A stretch of 56,808 nt of DNA from CAYJBH01 sp964369965 (GTDB taxonomy: Bacteria > Bacillota > Clostridia > Oscillospirales > Ruminococcaceae), in the NCBI GenBank assembly GCA_964369965.1, contig CAYJGF010000019.1:1-56808 (forward strand), in the 5' to 3' direction. Below, piece after piece: positions 24,035 through 32,196 of the stretch. The notes below the pieces were generated by a model. That model was not told the DNA's origin, did not search any database, and saw only the letters and a list, made by a program, of their open reading frames with translations. Made by a program: the position numbers and the translations under genes. Position 1 is the first letter of the stretch. Each line of letters opens with the position of its first letter.

Positions 24035-25252
24035 GTGGCTTTCCACCTCGATGAAGAGTTAATGAATATTACCAATATTAAGGTAATCGGCGTCGGCGGC
24101 GGCGGCGGAAATGCTGTCAACCGTATGATTTTGTCCGGTCTTCGCGGCGTTGAATTCGTAGCGATGAACACCGACCAACAGGCGCTTTACAACTCTAAAG
24201 CGACCCACAAGGTGCAGATCGGCTCCAAACTTACAAAGGGTAGGGGCGCAGGTGCCGACCCTGAGATAGGTCAGCGCAGTGCCGAGGAGAGTCGTGATGA
24301 GATCGCCGCATCACTAAAAGGTACCCAGATGGCGTTTATCACCGCCGGCATGGGTGGCGGCACCGGCACAGGTGCGGCACCGGTCGTTGCCGAGGTTGCA
24401 AAAGAGCTCGGTGTGTTAACGGTCGGAATAGTCACAAAACCTTTTGCTTTTGAGGGTAAACGCAAGATGCTCATAGCAGAGCAGGGCATACAGGGTCTTT
24501 TAGAGCGTGTAGACTCCCTTATAGTCATACCCAACGAGCGTTTAAAGCTCATCAGCAACGAGAAGATAACATTGCAAAATGCCTTTGAGTCGGCGGACAA
24601 TGTCCTGCGACAGGGTGTCGAGAGCATTGCGGAACTTATCAATCTGCCGGCATTTATCAACCTTGACTTTGCGGACGTTCGTTCCATCATGAAGGATGCC
24701 GGTTTCGCCCACATGGGTGTCGGTCGTTCCAGCGGCAAGAACAAAGCGGAGGAGGCGGCGCACCTTGCCATCTCCAGCCCACTTTTGGAGACCTCTATTG
24801 CCGGCGCACATGGCGTTATCATCAACATCACCTCCTCACCCGATATCGGTCTTGAAGATGTTGAGCTTGCCGCCTCACAGATCACCAACTCCACCCATCC
24901 CGATGCCAACATTATCTGGGGTGCGAGCTTTGATGAGAGTATCACCGACGAGATGCGTATTACCGTGGTTGCAACAGGATTTGAGAGTGTCTCCAGTTCG
25001 GTGGAACAAGCACCGCAACAAAAGGCACCGAGTATAGATATACCGCTTGAATTTTCAAACGCCGCGACTGCCGCCGTACCGGAGGTTTCGCCTGCACCTG
25101 CCGCTGCTGCTGTGCCTACACCGGCACCTGCCGCTGTAGAGCCGGCACCGGAGCTTGACAAACAGGTTGAATTCGAACTTAAAAAGGTCGAGGAGGAAAA
25201 GGAAGACACCGATTATTTCGAGGACATTATCGCACTGCTCAACAATAGATAA
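24035..25252 (+). CDS. ftsZ: Cell-division GTPase FtsZ
   Basis: Tubulin-like GTPase forming the Z-ring. The GTG start has AAGGAGGA 6 nt upstream. Residues 1 to about 315 contain GVGGGGGNAVNRM, the tubulin signature GGGTGTGAAPVVAEVAKE, and the T7 loop with NLDFADVRSIM. A variable Ala/Pro linker follows, ending in DYFEDIIALLNNR. The usual C-terminal peptide for FtsA/SepF binding (DIPAFLR-like, with Pro and Arg) is not present in recognisable form. No ftsA lies in the window. Confidence 0.97.
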   Translation: MAFHLDEELMNITNIKVIGVGGGGGNAVNRMILSGLRGVEFVAMNTDQQALYNSKATHKVQIGSKLTKGRGAGADPEIGQRSAEESRDEIAASLKGTQMAFITAGMGGGTGTGAAPVVAEVAKELGVLTVGIVTKPFAFEGKRKMLIAEQGIQGLLERVDSLIVIPNERLKLISNEKITLQNAFESADNVLRQGVESIAELINLPAFINLDFADVRSIMKDAGFAHMGVGRSSGKNKAEEAAHLAISSPLLETSIAGAHGVIINITSSPDIGLEDVELAASQITNSTHPDANIIWGASFDESITDEMRITVVATGFESVSSSVEQAPQQKAPSIDIPLEFSNAATAAVPEVSPAPAAAAVPTPAPAAVEPAPELDKQVEFELKKVEEEKEDTDYFEDIIALLNNR

Positions 25253-25270
25253 CTCTCTTTTATACTTTAC

Positions 25271-25295
25271 AAAGGTGGATATTGTGTCCGCCTTT
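25271..25295 (+). terminator. Possible terminator after ftsZ
   Basis: AAAGGTGGA (25271-25279) pairs with TCCGCCTTT (25287-25295) including one G-U pair, with a 7-nt loop. Only a weak T-tract follows, so termination may be partial and allow read-through into the phosphorylase gene. Confidence 0.45.
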
Positions 25296-25324
25296 GCTTA
25301 ATTAATACGTGTCATGGGGGCGAA

Positions 25325-26092
25325 ATGGGGCTAAATTCCGAGAGAATGTATCATATAGATCTTACTGCCGAGGATGTCATGGGTGCGAAGTATGCCATAA
25401 TCCCCGGTGACCCCGACAGAGTAAAATCGATAGCAAAATACCTCGACAATCCAAAAAAACTTAGGCAAAAAAGGGAGTATAACACTTATATTGGCTCTCT
25501 TTTCGGTAATAATATATTGGTGACCTCCACCGGCATCGGCGGTCCGTCCGCGGCAATAGCGGTGGAGGAGCTTGCGATGCTCGGCGTTGAGAATTTTATT
25601 CGTGTCGGCACCTCGGGTGGTATGCAACAATCGGTTATACCGGGGGATTTAGTCATAGCAAACGCCTCCATTAGGATGGACGGCACCTCGCGCGAGTATC
25701 TTCCGATAGAGTTTCCCGCAGTGTCTGATTTTGAGCTGACAAGCGCGTTGGTTGAGGCGTCGAAAGAAAGCGGCAACCGATACCATGTCGGTGTCGTGCA
25801 GTGTAAAGACAGCTTTTACGGTCAACATTCTCCGTCAAGAATGCCGATATCAAGCGAGCTTTTAGAAAAATGGGACGCATGGATCAAGGGCGGTGCGCTC
25901 GCTTCTGAAATGGAGTCCGCAACGCTATATACCGTCGCAAGTTCACTGGGGGTCAGGGCGAGCTGTATACTCGTATGTGTATGGAATCAACAACGTCGTG
26001 ACGCCGGCATAACCGACCCGGATGTGCATGACACAGACAAAGCGATAAAAACCGCCATTGAGGCGATAAGGATATTATTGAAAAATAATTAG
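25325..26092 (+). CDS. udp: Uridine phosphorylase
   Basis: A nucleoside phosphorylase of the PNP/UDP family that splits uridine with phosphate to uracil and ribose-1-phosphate (pyrimidine salvage). At 255 residues it has the expected length. The phosphate-site motif AIIPGDPDRV, STGIGGPSAAIAVEEL, RVGTSGGMQ, DGTSREYLPIEFPAVSDFE and the nucleoside-binding EMESATLYTVAS match Udp rather than DeoD. The ATG at 25325 has GGGGGCGAA upstream. It sits behind ftsZ with no obvious functional link. Confidence 0.9.
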   Translation: MGLNSERMYHIDLTAEDVMGAKYAIIPGDPDRVKSIAKYLDNPKKLRQKREYNTYIGSLFGNNILVTSTGIGGPSAAIAVEELAMLGVENFIRVGTSGGMQQSVIPGDLVIANASIRMDGTSREYLPIEFPAVSDFELTSALVEASKESGNRYHVGVVQCKDSFYGQHSPSRMPISSELLEKWDAWIKGGALASEMESATLYTVASSLGVRASCILVCVWNQQRRDAGITDPDVHDTDKAIKTAIEAIRILLKNN

Positions 26093-26106
26093 AAAAGGAG
26101 CGTTGG

Positions 26107-27261
26107 TTGGAACCATTTTCCGGAACCGATAATTCACTGGACATGCTACAGACCGAGGGCGGATTTAAAACCGCTCTGTTTGGGTTTTCTCGCAGTGCGG
26201 TTTTGGAATATATCGACGGACTGATGTTAACCAACGCAACGCGCAATAAACACCTCAACAATTCGCTGGTCGAGATGGAAAATCGCCTTGCCGACCTCGA
26301 GGACGAGAATGAGTCTCTGCTCGAAAAATCAAGGGTTCTGGTCGATCAACTGTCTGAGGCAAAAGCACAGGGCGACCAGAGTGAAAAGGTCAACGAGCTT
26401 AACATAATCATCGGTGAGCTAAATGTTCAAAACGAGGATTTTCGCTATCGAATTGAGCAACAACAGATTACTATTGAAGATTTGAATCGTCAACTCTATA
26501 ATAAAGAGAATGAAATCCCCATCGTCTTTGCCGAAGAACAACAGGGCAGGATAGACGAGCTCAACCACATTATCATGTCCAAGGATCAGGAGGCAAGGAT
26601 AATCCTAGCCGAAAATGAGATGCTAAAGTCGCAGGTGCAAAAGTTAGAGGAGCGTTTAGAGCTTGCAAACGAGTCTGCGCGCTATGCCGACGAGACTATA
26701 GTTGCCGCCCAACGAGCCGCCTCCAAGATAATGAATGATGCGGCGCGCAGCGTGCCACAGCCTACCATAGTGCACCCGACCATCGATCTGACGCTGTTGC
26801 GTGACAACATTATTTCGCTTGAAAAACAAATTCACAACATGGTTGAAACGGTGGAGTTTGCCGTCTCCGGCGAGATCGAGCCTCAATCGGAGCAGGTTGA
26901 AACACAGGGGTACTATCAAGACGATCTGCCAAAATCGCAGACTTCGCCCACCGAAAGTGGGTGGATTACGGCGAGTGCCCCACAATCGGTATGGAACTCA
27001 AAACCGGTGAGCAGTTATTGGCACCCAGCCGAGCGTCCCAGTGCGCCGACCGGTTGGCAACAACCGCCGCAGTATGTCGCACAGGAGGCACAGGTGCCGC
27101 TTGCACTGCAAAAACAAAAAGAGCAAGAGCAAAGCGCCCCGGTCTACCACCATCGTAAAGAAACGGTCTCAAAAGAGACGGTTCAGCTTGTCCGCCCGAC
27201 CCGTGTGAATTCCGCAGAAAAAACACGCCCTGTCAAGGCGGTTGCAAGGCGGCTTCGGTAG
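26107..27261 (+). CDS. DivIVA-like coiled-coil protein
   Basis: A 384-residue soluble protein starting at TTG 26107 (AAAGGAG 6 nt upstream). Near residue 20, FKTALFGFSRSAVLEYIDGLM resembles the N-terminal membrane-curvature motif of DivIVA/GpsB proteins. Residues about 45-200 are a long coiled coil (repeated Glu/Leu heptads), followed by a Gln/Pro-rich low-complexity region and a basic tail ending RPVKAVARRLR. It may mark septa or poles and recruit division or chemotaxis factors; it is close to ftsZ and cheV. Assignment to the DivIVA family is moderate. Confidence 0.65.
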   Translation: MEPFSGTDNSLDMLQTEGGFKTALFGFSRSAVLEYIDGLMLTNATRNKHLNNSLVEMENRLADLEDENESLLEKSRVLVDQLSEAKAQGDQSEKVNELNIIIGELNVQNEDFRYRIEQQQITIEDLNRQLYNKENEIPIVFAEEQQGRIDELNHIIMSKDQEARIILAENEMLKSQVQKLEERLELANESARYADETIVAAQRAASKIMNDAARSVPQPTIVHPTIDLTLLRDNIISLEKQIHNMVETVEFAVSGEIEPQSEQVETQGYYQDDLPKSQTSPTESGWITASAPQSVWNSKPVSSYWHPAERPSAPTGWQQPPQYVAQEAQVPLALQKQKEQEQSAPVYHHRKETVSKETVQLVRPTRVNSAEKTRPVKAVARRLR

Positions 27262-27280
27262 AGATATTTTTAATGAATAA

Positions 27281-27362
<82 letters not shown>

Positions 27363-27383
27363 TGTTTTAGGAGACCCAAGGCA

Positions 27384-27458
27384 GTAGGGGCGGATTTCAT
27401 ATCCGCCCGAAATATATGACGTAGGGCAGGGGTGGGCGAATATGAAATTCGCCCCTAC
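27384..27458. repeat. GTAGGGG...CCCCTAC element with compensatory self-folding arms
   Basis: The 25-nt arms at 27384-27408 and 27434-27458 are inverted copies with two differences. In the left arm the inner hairpin pairs GCGGAT with ATCCGC; in the right arm GCGAAT with ATTCGC. Both substitutions keep each arm self-complementary. The right arm contains the TAG stop codon of cheV (27455-27457). It is the best example of this repeat type in the window. Confidence 0.85.
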
Positions 27459-28384
27459 TTCATATTCCTCTGAATTACCTTGTCTATTGCGGTGACAAGA
27501 CCCGCTATCTCCGGCTTGGACAGCTGTTCGTCCGCACCTATTTCCACACCTTTGCGATACATCTCCTTAGTGATAAGGGAGGAGAAGATAATGACCGGTA
27601 TCGCTTTGAGTACAGGGTGGTCTTTAATCTTTTTGGTGAGGTGATGACCGTCCATCGCCGGCATCTCGATATCGGTGACAACACAGGCGACCTTCTCGGT
27701 TATATTTTCATCATTCTCCATCGTTTCAAGGTAGTCCCAACACGCTTTGCCGTTGTCGAACTTGGTGACATTGTTAAACCCTGCTTTTTCCAGTGAATCG
27801 GAGATAAGTTTTGAGAGCAGTATAGAGTCCTCCGCGACGACAAGGGGAAGTTCGCTTAAGTTGCGCTCACCCAACGACTCGATATCGGATATCTGTATAG
27901 ATGTAACCGGTGCAATCTCGGCGACAATCTTCTCAAAGTCGAGAATGGTGATAAGCCGACCGTCAAACTCTACAAGTCCGGTAGCAACGCCGTCGTGTGA
28001 GCCGTATATTGTCTTATCCGGTTTTTGAATGGAACTCCAGGAGACACGGTCGATACCCACAACCTCGTTCACGCGAAACGCAATGTTAAGTTTGTTGAAG
28101 CTGGTGACGATGAACAGGTCGCGACCCCCCTGATTTTCCGAGGTCATGAGGTTCAGATACTCCGGCAGGTTTACGACGGTGAGCACCACCTCACGCGGTT
28201 TATAGACCCCCTCAATTGCAGGGTGAGAATGTGGCATAGCCTTGACCGGCGCAGACATCATAATCTCGGTAACCTTTGCAACGTTTATTCCAAAGACGTT
28301 TTTGCCTATCTTGAACTCCATCAATTCAATCTCATTCGTACCGCTTTCAAGCAATATCTCCTGACGATAGTTATTATCAGCCAT
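27455..28384 (-). CDS. cheV: Chemotaxis coupling/response protein CheV
   Basis: Couples chemoreceptors to the CheA kinase and adapts through a receiver domain. The start is placed at the ATG at 28384 (MADNNYRQ), with AAGGGATGG upstream, not at the in-frame ATG at 28435, which lies upstream of the likely -10. Residues about 10-165 form a CheW domain (IELMEFKIGKNVFGINVAKVTEIM), and residues about 175-305 a receiver with acidic pocket, phospho-acceptor in VVTDIEMPAMDG and the conserved Lys in LSKPEI. It implies motility or a chemosensory system encoded elsewhere. The stop codon comes from a palindromic repeat. Confidence 0.93.
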   Translation of the reverse strand: MADNNYRQEILLESGTNEIELMEFKIGKNVFGINVAKVTEIMMSAPVKAMPHSHPAIEGVYKPREVVLTVVNLPEYLNLMTSENQGGRDLFIVTSFNKLNIAFRVNEVVGIDRVSWSSIQKPDKTIYGSHDGVATGLVEFDGRLITILDFEKIVAEIAPVTSIQISDIESLGERNLSELPLVVAEDSILLSKLISDSLEKAGFNNVTKFDNGKACWDYLETMENDENITEKVACVVTDIEMPAMDGHHLTKKIKDHPVLKAIPVIIFSSLITKEMYRKGVEIGADEQLSKPEIAGLVTAIDKVIQRNMK

Positions 28385-28430
28385 AGTGTCGGACCATCCC
28401 TTTCTACATGTGCATTTCTCTATATAATAT

Positions 28431-28459
28431 AGCATACCAAATTTTCATCATAATTTCAA
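28431..28459 (-). promoter_or_regulatory. cheV promoter
   Basis: On the minus strand, TTGAAA (28454-28459) and TATGCT (28431-28436) are spaced by 17 bp, about 47 nt before the chosen ATG. The -10 is only moderate; a TATATTATATAG stretch overlaps it. Confidence 0.6.
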
Positions 28460-28517
28460 TAGTAAAAGATAAACTTTGACAAATTAACACAACATTTTTT
28501 GAAAGGAGCTATAAGTT

Positions 28518-29654
28518 ATGGCTACAAATGAATTTATTGCCATTGCTGTAGGGCGAAAAATTGAAAAGATGGAGGCAAAACAACCACTTTATAACGAGGG
28601 GGAGCCGGCAGAGGAATTTTTTGCACTTGTCAACGGGTCGGTTTTGCTCAAATCTACGGAATCGGTCTGTCATGCACCCGCTACCCTCGCCATCGAAGAT
28701 ATACTTCACAGCCGTAACTATACCGATAATGCAATCTCTGCTGAACCCATTTCGATAATTCGAATTAAAAAGAGTGAACTTTTGAACTTTGTCAAGCTAT
28801 GCCCCACACAGGCGTTGGCGGTGATGGAGCGTCTTGCCGGTGTAAAAAAACAGGCACCGATACATAAAGTGAGCGATGAGGGGTATACAAACGCGAAAAA
28901 AATAGAGATAGCGAAAAGGGCGTTTGACCTGCCGGACAGTATAGCCGAACAGGGCAAAAGTTTAGACATACCCACCGAGGCGAAGCATCTGCACCCCGCA
29001 AAATACACCTGCCCCGTGTGTGGCACGGAGTTTATGGAAAAGTCGATACTATATTCACTGCTGCGCACCGTCAAGACCGGGTTTGATCTGCGTATAGAAT
29101 TTAAGGATTTTGACCCCATGTGGTATAATATCCTCGTCTGCCCCTCCTGCAAGTATTCCAATCAGGAAAAAGATTTTGCAAATGTCGGCAGGGGAGAGGG
29201 TGTGAAAATTAAACAAAAATTGATAGATAACGGCATTGCGGAGATAACCGAAATATATAGCAATAATCGCACCGTCGATGAGGTTATAATCGCACATTAC
29301 ATCGCGGCAAGCTGTGTCGAGGAGTTGAGTGACAACGAGGTAAGCCTTGCAAAACTTTGGCTGAACATCGTCTGGCTGTATGAGGATGTCGGGGACGACG
29401 AGATGGTTCGATTTGCCTCACAAAAAGCACTGGAGAAATATAATCATATCTATCAGTTCACAAGAAAATTGGAGAGCCCCGAGGCGGAACAACAGATATT
29501 TATGATAATGGCAGAGCTTTGCCTGCGCCTTTCAAATAAAGAGCAGGCGATGCAGTTTTTATCACTAGCCTTTAAAAGCGAGAGTTCCAACCGTGTGTAT
29601 AAAGAGAAATGCCGGCGCAAGTATGAGGACCTTAAATATGAGGGCAGGGAATAG
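28518..29654 (+). CDS. DUF2225 protein with cyclic-nucleotide-binding-like N-terminal domain
   Basis: The 378 residues split in two. Residues 1 to about 105 look like a cNMP-binding beta-roll (IEKMEAKQPLYNEGEPAEEFFALVNGSVLL...IIRIKKSELLNFV), though the canonical phosphate-binding cassette is not seen. Residues about 160-378 are DUF2225: a four-Cys metal site (CPVCGTEF...CPSCKYSN) followed by helical repeats resembling TPRs. The role is unknown. Family members are frequent in Firmicutes and spirochaetes, often with an N-terminal cNMP-like domain. AAAGGAG is 9 nt upstream. A TGAATAG repeat begins at its stop codon. Confidence 0.8.
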   Translation: MATNEFIAIAVGRKIEKMEAKQPLYNEGEPAEEFFALVNGSVLLKSTESVCHAPATLAIEDILHSRNYTDNAISAEPISIIRIKKSELLNFVKLCPTQALAVMERLAGVKKQAPIHKVSDEGYTNAKKIEIAKRAFDLPDSIAEQGKSLDIPTEAKHLHPAKYTCPVCGTEFMEKSILYSLLRTVKTGFDLRIEFKDFDPMWYNILVCPSCKYSNQEKDFANVGRGEGVKIKQKLIDNGIAEITEIYSNNRTVDEVIIAHYIAASCVEELSDNEVSLAKLWLNIVWLYEDVGDDEMVRFASQKALEKYNHIYQFTRKLESPEAEQQIFMIMAELCLRLSNKEQAMQFLSLAFKSESSNRVYKEKCRRKYEDLKYEGRE

Positions 29655-29661
29655 TGATAAT

Positions 29662-29731
<70 letters not shown>

Positions 29732-29761
29732 AAAAAAAACGCTCCGTCAGGATAAAATAAC

Positions 29762-30355
29762 ATGAAAAAAATAATATTTAACTCCCCTGTTATAATCGCG
29801 TTCACGGCGATATCCCTTTTTGCGACTTTGCTCGGTATCCTCACCGGTGGGGTGACCGACGCGTTGCTTTTCAGCGTCTATCGAGCGCCGCTATCCGACC
29901 CGTTCACCTATTTTCGTTTTATCGGGCATGTTTTCGGACACGCCGACCTTGACCACCTTCTCGGCAATGTCATGTTAATACTTTTGACAGGACCGCTGCT
30001 GGAGGAAAAATACGGCTCGACAGATACCGCGTTTATCATCTTCTGCACCGCCGTCATCACCGGGATATTGCAATTTATATTTTTTGACACCGCCCTACTC
30101 GGTGCGAGCGGTGTGGTGTTTGCATTTATTCTGCTCTCCTCCATAACCGGATTTAAGGGGGATGGTGTGCCGATAACTTTTATATTGGTCGCGGTTTTAT
30201 ATCTCGGACAGGAGGTGTACAGCGCCATTTTTTCGCTGGACAACATCTCTCAATTCGCGCATATCATCGGGGGCATAGTCGGTGCTGTCATCGGGTTTGG
30301 ATACGCTAAGTTGAAAAACAATAAAACGATTTACCCCACCAACGTGGGGGAGTAG
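29762..30355 (+). CDS. Rhomboid-family intramembrane serine protease
   Basis: A 197-residue protein with six predicted transmembrane helices, the minimal rhomboid core. HLLGN (HxxxN) in the second helix region, the catalytic serine in GASGVVFAF, and the catalytic His in FAHIIGGIVGAVIGF are all present, so it should be active and cleave membrane-protein substrates. No accessory domains are present. It heads the rhomboid-kinase-regulator operon: the sensor kinase starts 1 nt after its stop. The substrate is unknown; regulated release of a signalling protein would fit the context (inference). Confidence 0.88.
   Translation: MKKIIFNSPVIIAFTAISLFATLLGILTGGVTDALLFSVYRAPLSDPFTYFRFIGHVFGHADLDHLLGNVMLILLTGPLLEEKYGSTDTAFIIFCTAVITGILQFIFFDTALLGASGVVFAFILLSSITGFKGDGVPITFILVAVLYLGQEVYSAIFSLDNISQFAHIIGGIVGAVIGFGYAKLKNNKTIYPTNVGE
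30334..30349 (+). promoter_or_regulatory. Hairpin masking the kinase ribosome-binding site
   Basis: CCCCAC (30334-30339) pairs with GTGGGG (30344-30349), which contains most of the Shine-Dalgarno sequence GGGGGAG (30346-30352) for the ATG at 30357. The hairpin lies in the last rhomboid codons, so ribosomes finishing the rhomboid would open it. This points to translational coupling. Confidence 0.55.
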
Positions 30356-30356
30356 T

Positions 30357-31589
30357 ATGGATTTGAGCCGACACAATACTTTTTTATCCCAAAGCAAGGA
30401 TATAAACGAGACACTCGCCGCCTACAGTGCCGAGCGCGCTGTCTATGACAGCATCGACACAGTGTTGGAGGAGGGCACACAAAAGATAGAACAACTGCTC
30501 GAAAAGATACAGACCGCCGATGATAAAAGGCGAATTATTGCGGACATCAGCATTATCGCTTGTAGTATGAAAAGGGAGTGTATGCTCCTTATCAACTCGT
30601 TTTATCAAAGGAGCCCAACGGTAAATATTATGTTAAGCGCACTCTGTGAGATGAGGGAGTATGCGCACTCGGCCGGCATCGAGCTGACAATAGGGTGCAC
30701 CCTGTCCGGCGATATGCCTAAAGGGAGCTTGGTCACGATATACCGCATGTTTTGTGAAATGGTCTACAAGGCGGCGCGCATGGACTGCCCGTCACTCGTT
30801 GTCCAACTGTATGATAGGGGCGGTGAAATAGTATTCTCCACAATCTCCCAGCGATCTCTTTTTAATGATGAGGAAAAAGGGCGACTTATCAAACGCTTTA
30901 CCACCTCAAATTGCACCGCAGTGATAAAACCATGGGATGAGACACATGCGCACCTGCTCAATATAAAAGGTGACATACTGCTCTCGGGTGAAGGGGATAG
31001 ACCGACCCATCAAGGTGAGGGGAATGTAAAACTCAGTGAAATGATGAGCTCACTGCGCCGAGAGCAGGAATATTCTCGTATCCGCTCACAGGTGCACGAT
31101 GTTATGAGTCAGCGGTTAACAGCCCTGCAAAGGCTAAGCAAAGATGATAATCTAAATGATTATTCCGTCCTTTTTTCCCTAACACGGGACGTTATAAATC
31201 AAATAAAGGCAAAACGGGGCGGGGACCCGGGTGAATTGTTCGGCGAGACATATTTTTATTTCCGAAAGATTGGTCTTTCCATAGAACTGTTGGACGAACT
31301 CCCCAAAGAGCATAGCATAGCTTTCATGTTCATCGCCGTCCTGCGTGAGGCGTGCACCAATGCGGTCAAGCACGCCGGTGCAACCAAGGTATATGCTCGA
31401 ATTGAGCGACAAAAAGACGGTTATCGTATCGAGATAACCAACAACGGCACAAGACCGAAAAAAGGTCTTGTGGAGGGGGGCGGACTTTTCGGCATAAGAA
31501 ATCGCGTGGAAAACCTCGGTGGGACGCTCAAGGTGGAGGTTATACCTCAGTTTTCGTTAATTATCACCATCAAAGGGGAAGAGGATTGA
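30357..31589 (+). CDS. Soluble sensor histidine kinase (HisKA_3/NarX-DesK type)
   Basis: A 410-residue kinase without any visible transmembrane segment. The C-terminal half is standard: dimerisation helix with the likely phospho-His in SRIRSQVHDVMSQRL (about residue 246), then HATPase with N-box REACTNAVKHAG and G-box GLFGIRNRVENLGG. The N-terminal half contains AGIELTIGCTLSGDMPKGSLVTIYRMFCEMVYKAARM, which follows the pattern of a second HATPase (TIYRxxxExxxNAxxH) with the essential N-box Asn replaced by Lys. It is therefore probably a degenerate duplicate used as a sensor. It overlaps its response regulator by 4 bp. Confidence 0.85.
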   Translation: MDLSRHNTFLSQSKDINETLAAYSAERAVYDSIDTVLEEGTQKIEQLLEKIQTADDKRRIIADISIIACSMKRECMLLINSFYQRSPTVNIMLSALCEMREYAHSAGIELTIGCTLSGDMPKGSLVTIYRMFCEMVYKAARMDCPSLVVQLYDRGGEIVFSTISQRSLFNDEEKGRLIKRFTTSNCTAVIKPWDETHAHLLNIKGDILLSGEGDRPTHQGEGNVKLSEMMSSLRREQEYSRIRSQVHDVMSQRLTALQRLSKDDNLNDYSVLFSLTRDVINQIKAKRGGDPGELFGETYFYFRKIGLSIELLDELPKEHSIAFMFIAVLREACTNAVKHAGATKVYARIERQKDGYRIEITNNGTRPKKGLVEGGGLFGIRNRVENLGGTLKVEVIPQFSLIITIKGEED

Positions 31590-32194
31590 TAAAGGTTCTA
31601 ATTGTAGACGACCATAAATCGGTTTTGGATGCGTTCAGCAATATAATTGAGTCGGAGCAGGACATGCGATTTGTCGGCAGTTCGGTCGGGTGTGAGGGGG
31701 TTGAGAGGTTGTGCGAGGACCTTTTGCCGGATGTTATCCTCACCGACATCTCGATGGAGGAGAATGACAGCGGTATAATGCTCACCGAGCGGATAAAGGG
31801 TAAATTTCCACAGATAAAGGTGGTCGTCATGTCCGGCTTTGACGAGATATCCTATATTCCGAACGCAAAAAAAGCAGGCGCCGATGCATTTTTATCAAAA
31901 TCGGAGCCGATACATAAGTTTTTAGATACCATCCGCGCCGTCATGGTGGGGGAGAGGCGTTTCCCCGAGCCGATACATATCCCGACGGCGAGCGGTGAGG
32001 CGCCGTTCACCGAGCGCGAGCTGGAGATATTGCGCCTGCTCTGCCATTCCTACACAAGGCAGGAGATAGCAGACGAGCTGGGCATAGCCCCCGGCACCGT
32101 CAAACGCCATATGGAGAATATGCTGTTAAAATCCGGATGCAAAACCGCAATGGAGCTGGTGGTGTATGTCATTGGAAACGGGTGGATGAAGTAA
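31586..32194 (+). CDS. NarL/LuxR-family response regulator
   Basis: A 202-residue DNA-binding regulator. The TTG start lies in the kinase stop (TTGA). The receiver domain (1 to about 122) has the acidic pair in VDDH, the phospho-acceptor Asp in VILTDISM, and the conserved Lys in FLSKSE. The C-terminal LuxR helix-turn-helix (about 140-200) reads FTERELEILRLLCHSYTRQEIADELGIAPGTVKRHMENML. It is the cognate partner of the upstream kinase; targets are unknown. An inverted repeat begins directly after the stop. Confidence 0.95.
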   Translation: MIKVLIVDDHKSVLDAFSNIIESEQDMRFVGSSVGCEGVERLCEDLLPDVILTDISMEENDSGIMLTERIKGKFPQIKVVVMSGFDEISYIPNAKKAGADAFLSKSEPIHKFLDTIRAVMVGERRFPEPIHIPTASGEAPFTERELEILRLLCHSYTRQEIADELGIAPGTVKRHMENMLLKSGCKTAMELVVYVIGNGWMK

Positions 32195-32196
32195 AT

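Noticed and set aside
24271..25209. 312-codon open frame antisense to ftsZ
   Set aside because: It is a shadow of the ftsZ codon pattern; Ser/Ala/Pro-rich translation with no domain and no ribosome site.
28025..28432. 135-codon open frame antisense to cheV
   Set aside because: It is opposite the CheW domain and has no supporting features.
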